Origin: Wuchereria bancrofti
Taxonomy: Eukaryota > Nematoda > Chromadorea > Rhabditida > Onchocercidae
Length of the DNA: 10,380 bases
Direction: 5' to 3'
Assembly (NCBI GenBank): GCA_005281725.1
Contig: SSBO01000091.1
Location: forward strand, 1-10,380
Shown here: positions 7,098 to 10,380 of the stretch, one piece after another
How positions within the stretch are numbered: position 1 is the first letter of the stretch
Layout: each line of letters begins with the position of its first letter
Notes under the pieces: model-generated
Told to the model about the DNA's origin: nothing
Databases searched by the model: none
Seen by the model: the letters and a program-made list of their open reading frames with translations, nothing else
Translations under genes and position numbers: made by a program

Positions 7098-7363
7098 GAG
7101 CTTTTTTTTTTTACTTAGAAAGTAAGTAGAAATGGATAATGATTACCTTTTACACCTTTCATTTATTTTTTCAGTCATACATTTCAATAGCTTTACAACA
7201 GCAATTCATTTATACAACTGGATTTATCGGTAGGGTTTAATGTTGCAAGGAATAATACCAAAAGGTAATACAACAGTGACATCACTGATTATTTTTGGAA
7301 AGGAATATAGGATGGGAAACTTATATAAATGCAACTTAGTAGAAAAAATTTTCCATTGCTTAC

Positions 7364-7512
7364 CTTATTTTGTATATAATCCGACAAATATTCTTCACTT
7401 CTTCCACCCAACCACTTTCTCGCAACCTTTGCAATAATTTCATTCGATCGCGTTCGCCACATTCAATGAATTTACGTTCCAAAACCGCTTTACTTACTGA
7501 TGGCGCACTCAT
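7364..7512 (-). CDS. eny-2: ENY2-like exon 1
   Basis: ATG at 7510-7512 opens MSAPSVSKAVLERKF and 49 codons of intact ENY2 N-terminal half, ending KI plus two bases before the donor GTAAGC (7358-7363). The ATG lies six bases after a TTATCAG sequence, which could serve as a trans-splice acceptor. A second upstream ATG near 7558 runs into TAG before this start. Confidence 0.83.
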
Positions 7513-9463
7513 TCCTACTGATAATCTGAACCAAATTCAGTGGCCATATAATCATCCATGTAAGAAATAAACAAAAAATAAAACAAATCAACTCTTTGAT
7601 ATTAATTCCAACCCAATACCTAAATTATCCGCAAACCAATTAGTTTATCTTCTCACTTCTTAGAAGTGCAAATCTCATTACACGAAAAATCATAAACCAA
7701 ATCATAAATCACCCCGCCTAGAGTCCACTTCACCCATTGCATATCATTTCAATATCATATGCTCGAATTCAAAACAGAATTACAAGGAGGTTCGCATCGC
7801 CAAATTAATATCGTTCCTGCTCAAATCAAAATCGTGTGGTCTCCCTAATGATAGTAGCACTTCCAAATACTATTTTCCAGATAAAATTGTGATAAGTAAC
7901 ACCAGCAACATTAATCAAAACTTTCACTCTAAAACGATTCTTTTCTAAAATCTTTATTTAAGGCACTCATACAAAAATGAATGTGTCACTTAAAACATAT
8001 CGCCAAATAGTTATCAAAAGAGAAATATGAAAAGGAATATTTTAAACATAGCATCGAATCGAAAGTGTAGTAGAAGATAATGTAGGCAAACAATTGAAAT
8101 TGGCATTTATGAATTTTACTTTATAACAATAACAACGTACTACACGTTTACCGTACATGTATACACGCTGTTGTAATTTGGAATTCATTTGGAAATTTTT
8201 TACACATAACAGCTTTTTGTAAACTCCACATAATTTACCAGCATAAACTTTATGCAACATAGCCATATGTGACACCCAGATACGGTGTAACTTATATATA
8301 TATACTATGTATAAGTATTTACAAAGAAAGGTAATTTGGCAAAAATCAAATTAAATTAAATTATAAAAATATATGTTCAGTTAGGAAGTCACAAATGGCA
8401 CAAAAGAAAAAAAAATTTCTTTTTAGAAAAACATTATATGATACATATAAATATATATGTGAACACTAAACTGTACAAATCTGATATACAATGACCAATA
8501 TAATTTTATAAAAAGGAAACCAATGAAAAGAAAGGCAGTGAGAATTACTAATCTGCACTAGTATTCAGAAAGCATAGTGCTTCAACAGACTAATTAACTT
8601 GGAAACACTTCGGGAAATAAGAAACCATTTTATACTTTTATATCTAAAACTACCTGAGAAAGTAATAGCAAACAATAAGAACTCCTAGATCTGTTTTTTC
8701 TGCTTCATTTTTCTTTTTTTCATTGCATTATATTATCTATCATCTGTAGGGAAGCCATGTCTACAAGTTCAGAGATGACTCAAATTTCAACCCGCTTGTA
8801 AAAAAAATTTATAAAATCAGAATTTACAGGTCTTCAAATCAAGGAAAAACAATGATAAAAATGTTTCAAAACAATAACAAAATAACGGTTATATTCATAG
8901 CATGAAAGGCCTCCCCAATAAGCATAAACATTCAGAAGTTCCAAGAAAACACAGATAAACAGATATGAAATATCTTCATAGGAAGAAAGTAGTAGTAGCA
9001 GTTTCATACCTATCAATTAAATAAAGTTAATTTCTTGATGAATGTTAATATACTGATTACTGGTACATACTTTATATATGGGAAAAACTACTTCATATAT
9101 CGGTTATACTCCAATGCAGGTTAGAAATCAAACTGTCATATTATTAAACTTGGCATCGTAAAAAGCAAATCGTGATTAAAAAAACTAGTAAACGTAACGG
9201 GAGAAACAAAATGCCCCTACTGACCTTCGATCTTTTCTACGATAAATTCATTACAGATTGTTCATACTGGTAGAATTTACTTTGCAAGAAAAAACATGAA
9301 CCCTTCATCACTAAAAAAGTTAAACATGATTCTTGTGCAAAACTTGATTTAAAATGTCACAAAAGACTGAACTAGAGAAAATAAAAAAATTTGTACCTAT
9401 ATTTACTGAGCAAAAATTCATCAGCAAAACTGTTTATTGGATATACAGAACATTTGAATGTCG
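7513..9463. other. Intergenic region between eny-2-like and vav-1-like genes
   Basis: About 1.95 kb of AT-rich sequence with no recognisable exon on either strand. Open frames at 8042-8275 and 8834-9016 (minus) lack family resemblance and have no good splice sites. A pyrimidine-rich tract at 8693-8750 ends in CTGTAG and is followed by a 14-codon plus-strand ORF from ATG at 8758 (MSTSSEMTQIS), too short to call. A TATATATATA run lies near 8295. The vav-1 3' UTR probably occupies only the last 50 bases or so. Confidence 0.6.
9433..9438 (-). terminator. Polyadenylation signal of the vav-1-like gene
   Basis: AATAAA on the minus strand lies 25 bases after the stop codon at 9464-9466. Cleavage about 15 bases further would give a 3' UTR of roughly 50 bases, normal for a nematode gene. 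Confidence 0.6.
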
Positions 9464-9511
9464 TTATGCCTCTTCTGCTGGTGCAACATAAGCAAGTGGA
9501 AAGTAGCCTAT
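9464..9511 (-). CDS. vav-1: vav-1-like last exon, 48 bp
   Basis: After TTTTCAG (9512-9517) this tiny exon gives IGYFPLAYVAPAEEA and TAA at 9464-9466. It supplies the last strand of the SH3 fold, and joining at phase 0 restores the GR..R-GYFP motif. Confidence 0.87.
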   Translation of the reverse strand: MGYFPLAYVAPAEEA

Positions 9512-10380
9512 CTGAAAAGACTTTATAAAACTTTAAACAAAGCATTTATTTTTCAGTCAAATGAAATCATTTTACGATTAAAATAAAATACAAATCAACT
9601 GACGCTATGCTAAAAAATAACCGTTTCTACTACCAATAATAAAGATTAAACAAAAATAGCCGTTTCTACTATCAATAATAAAGACTAAAGAACTTTTTAT
9701 TCAAAAGTGAAAACTGAATGAAACCTTCTTGAATATGTTGTCGTTTAATTCACATACAACTAATTCCATTCAGTTATATCAGTCAACTTCTAGTAACTTC
9801 TAGCAAGAGTTCGAAAACACCAAATCAGCAAGAAACCTTTTTATATAACATCAAATGTGATTTCACATTGCTCAATCTACTAGGAAATAATTTAAATGAT
9901 GACTTACTCTATTACCGCTTCGGCCTTTCCACCATCCTCGATTCTCACCAGTCCTACTAATCACGTAGACTTTCTGACCAACCACTAAGGTGAGAAAATT
10001 TGGCTCTGATGCTTCAAAATTATGCAGAGCGATATATGACTGTTTATCGGTATACGAATGTCGTAAAGTAGTATTTAAAGTTTCGAATGACTCTCGTAAA
10101 TTATTTTCTCTATAGTAGTTGATCAATTCCTGAAATTCAGACATTGGAATCTCTATCAACTATCCAATGTAATTATCGACCACTAATATTACTATCCTAT
10201 TATTATTAATCTCATTCTGCTGTTGCTACTATCCCATTCATATGTCTATCATCTACCCATGACTTGAAAGAGCAATGTTGACAATTTAAGTAGTATCTGC
10301 TTTTTCAGAAAAAATTGCTAATTTCTAACCACGACGCTTGAAAACATTGTACTTTCGTCCAGGTAATAACGTCCTTCTGG
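9464..10380 (-). CDS. vav-1: Vav-family Rho guanine-nucleotide exchange factor, C-terminal end (SH2-SH3)
   Basis: Vav proteins are cytoplasmic exchange factors for Rho/Rac GTPases that are recruited to phosphotyrosines through their SH2 domain. Only the last three exons are in the window: 10330-10380 (partial), 9908-10129 and 9464-9511, all phase 0, with introns of 200 and 396 bp. The SH2 end reads PEGRYYLDESTMFSSVV then ELINYYRENNLRESF and LNTTLRH, a form typical of Vav. The SH3 domain follows: YIALHNFEASEPNFLTL, GWWKGRSGNR and IGYFPLAYV, ending APAEEA and stop. The SH3 landmarks ALxxF, WW and GYFP..YV are all present and the frame is intact. The Dbl/PH and other upstream domains lie beyond the right edge. 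Another SH2-SH3 adaptor is possible but fits the ENNLRESFETLNTTL segment less well. Confidence 0.85.
9613..9689. repeat. Tandem duplication, 38-base units, period 39
   Basis: The units at 9613-9650 and 9652-9689 (core CCGTTTCTACTA, CAATAATAAAGA) differ at three positions. They lie within the last intron of the vav-1-like gene. Confidence 0.88.
9908..10129 (-). CDS. vav-1: vav-1-like exon, SH2 end and most of SH3
   Basis: A 222-bp exon between the acceptor GAATTTCAG (10130-10135) and the donor GTAAGT (9902-9907). It begins ELINYYREN and ends WWKGRSGNR. The open frame upstream (IEIPMSEFQ) is intron sequence, because a TAG lies just before it and the SH2 homology starts at ELI. Confidence 0.87.
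10330..10380 (-). CDS. vav-1: vav-1-like exon, middle of SH2 (cut by window edge)
   Basis: Seventeen codons, PEGRYYLDESTMFSSVV, precede donor GTTAGA in phase 0. This is the SH2 segment just before its last helix. The exon start is beyond the window. Confidence 0.75.

Larger units (their letters stand above)
6521..7512 (-). pseudogene. eny-2: ENY2 homologue (SAGA / TREX-2 subunit), two exons, reading frame disrupted
   Basis: ENY2 is a helical protein of about 100 residues that sits in the SAGA deubiquitinase module and in TREX-2, linking transcription to mRNA export in the nucleus. Exon 1 (7364-7512) starts with ATG and matches the family continuously: LERKFIECGERDRMKLLQRL, then GWVEEVKNIC. 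Exon 2 (6521-6630), after a 733-bp intron, contains GIQQVTLEDVLYEFEP (human VTVDDLVAEITP) and then, in a different frame, AVPNEVKCELMHCIRSF (human VPDSVKKELLQRIRTF), ending in TAA at 6521-6523. Two breaks are apparent. The splice phase does not carry exon 1 into the GIQQ frame (one base short), and the frame shifts again after EFEP, near 6585, where about two residues also seem to be missing. Family identity is strong; whether this is a pseudogene, a diverged copy or a faulty consensus is open. Confidence 0.82.

Noticed and set aside
8042..9016. Minus-strand open frames at 8042-8275 and 8834-9016
   Set aside because: They have Cys/Tyr/Leu-rich composition expected from random AT-rich DNA, no homology and no splice sites.
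1..10380. CRISPR array, tRNA, 5S or other rRNA, bacterial operon signals
   Set aside because: No spaced identical repeats, cloverleaf or rRNA motifs were seen, and the introns and SL1 show the DNA is eukaryotic.

Overview
This is a window of nuclear DNA from a nematode. Four things support that. (1) A copy of the nematode SL1 spliced leader, matching all 22 bases, lies at 5592-5613. (2) Introns are short and end in the nematode-type acceptor TTTCAG. (3) Base composition is AT-rich (about two thirds by eye). (4) The genes include a nematode-style tyrosinase with a cysteine-rich tail and a Vav-family signalling protein. SL1 argues against the Trichinella/Trichuris clade; the species cannot be named from sequence alone. 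Most genes are split by introns, so exons were rebuilt from protein similarity recalled from family knowledge plus splice sites and reading phase. No database search was run.

Layout, left to right. Positions 2-2088, minus strand: a tyrosinase copy in six exons whose splice phases all agree. It has an in-frame TGA in the CuA exon and a His-to-Leu change at a CuB copper ligand. A possible further N-terminal exon lies at 2176-2335. Positions 2285-2632: simple repeats. Positions 2669-3162, plus strand: two exon-like open stretches with good splice signals, of unknown identity, broken by one in-frame TGA. Positions 3163-4515: no recognisable gene except a 43-codon ORF at 3991. Positions 4516-5393, plus strand: the gag part of a BEL/Pao LTR retrotransposon, frameshifted near 4640 and ending before any nucleocapsid or pol. 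Positions 5592-6140: the SL1 sequence followed by about 500 bp of mixed-composition DNA with AATAAA motifs near its end. This could be a retrocopied trans-spliced mRNA or a divergent SL RNA locus. Positions 6521-7512, minus strand: a two-exon ENY2 homologue (SAGA/TREX-2 subunit) with reading-frame disruptions in the second exon. Positions 7513-9463: apparently non-coding. Positions 9464-10380, minus strand: the last three exons of a vav-1-like gene (end of SH2, then SH3), intact and with a close polyadenylation signal.

The three recognisable cellular genes are all on the minus strand, but nothing ties their functions together: cuticle/pigment oxidation, transcription-coupled mRNA export and Rho-GTPase signalling. 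The notable pattern is that four coding loci carry stops or frameshifts while the vav-1 exons are clean. This could be real gene decay next to mobile DNA, or errors in the consensus. The SL1 copy outside any recognisable SL RNA body is the most unusual signal.
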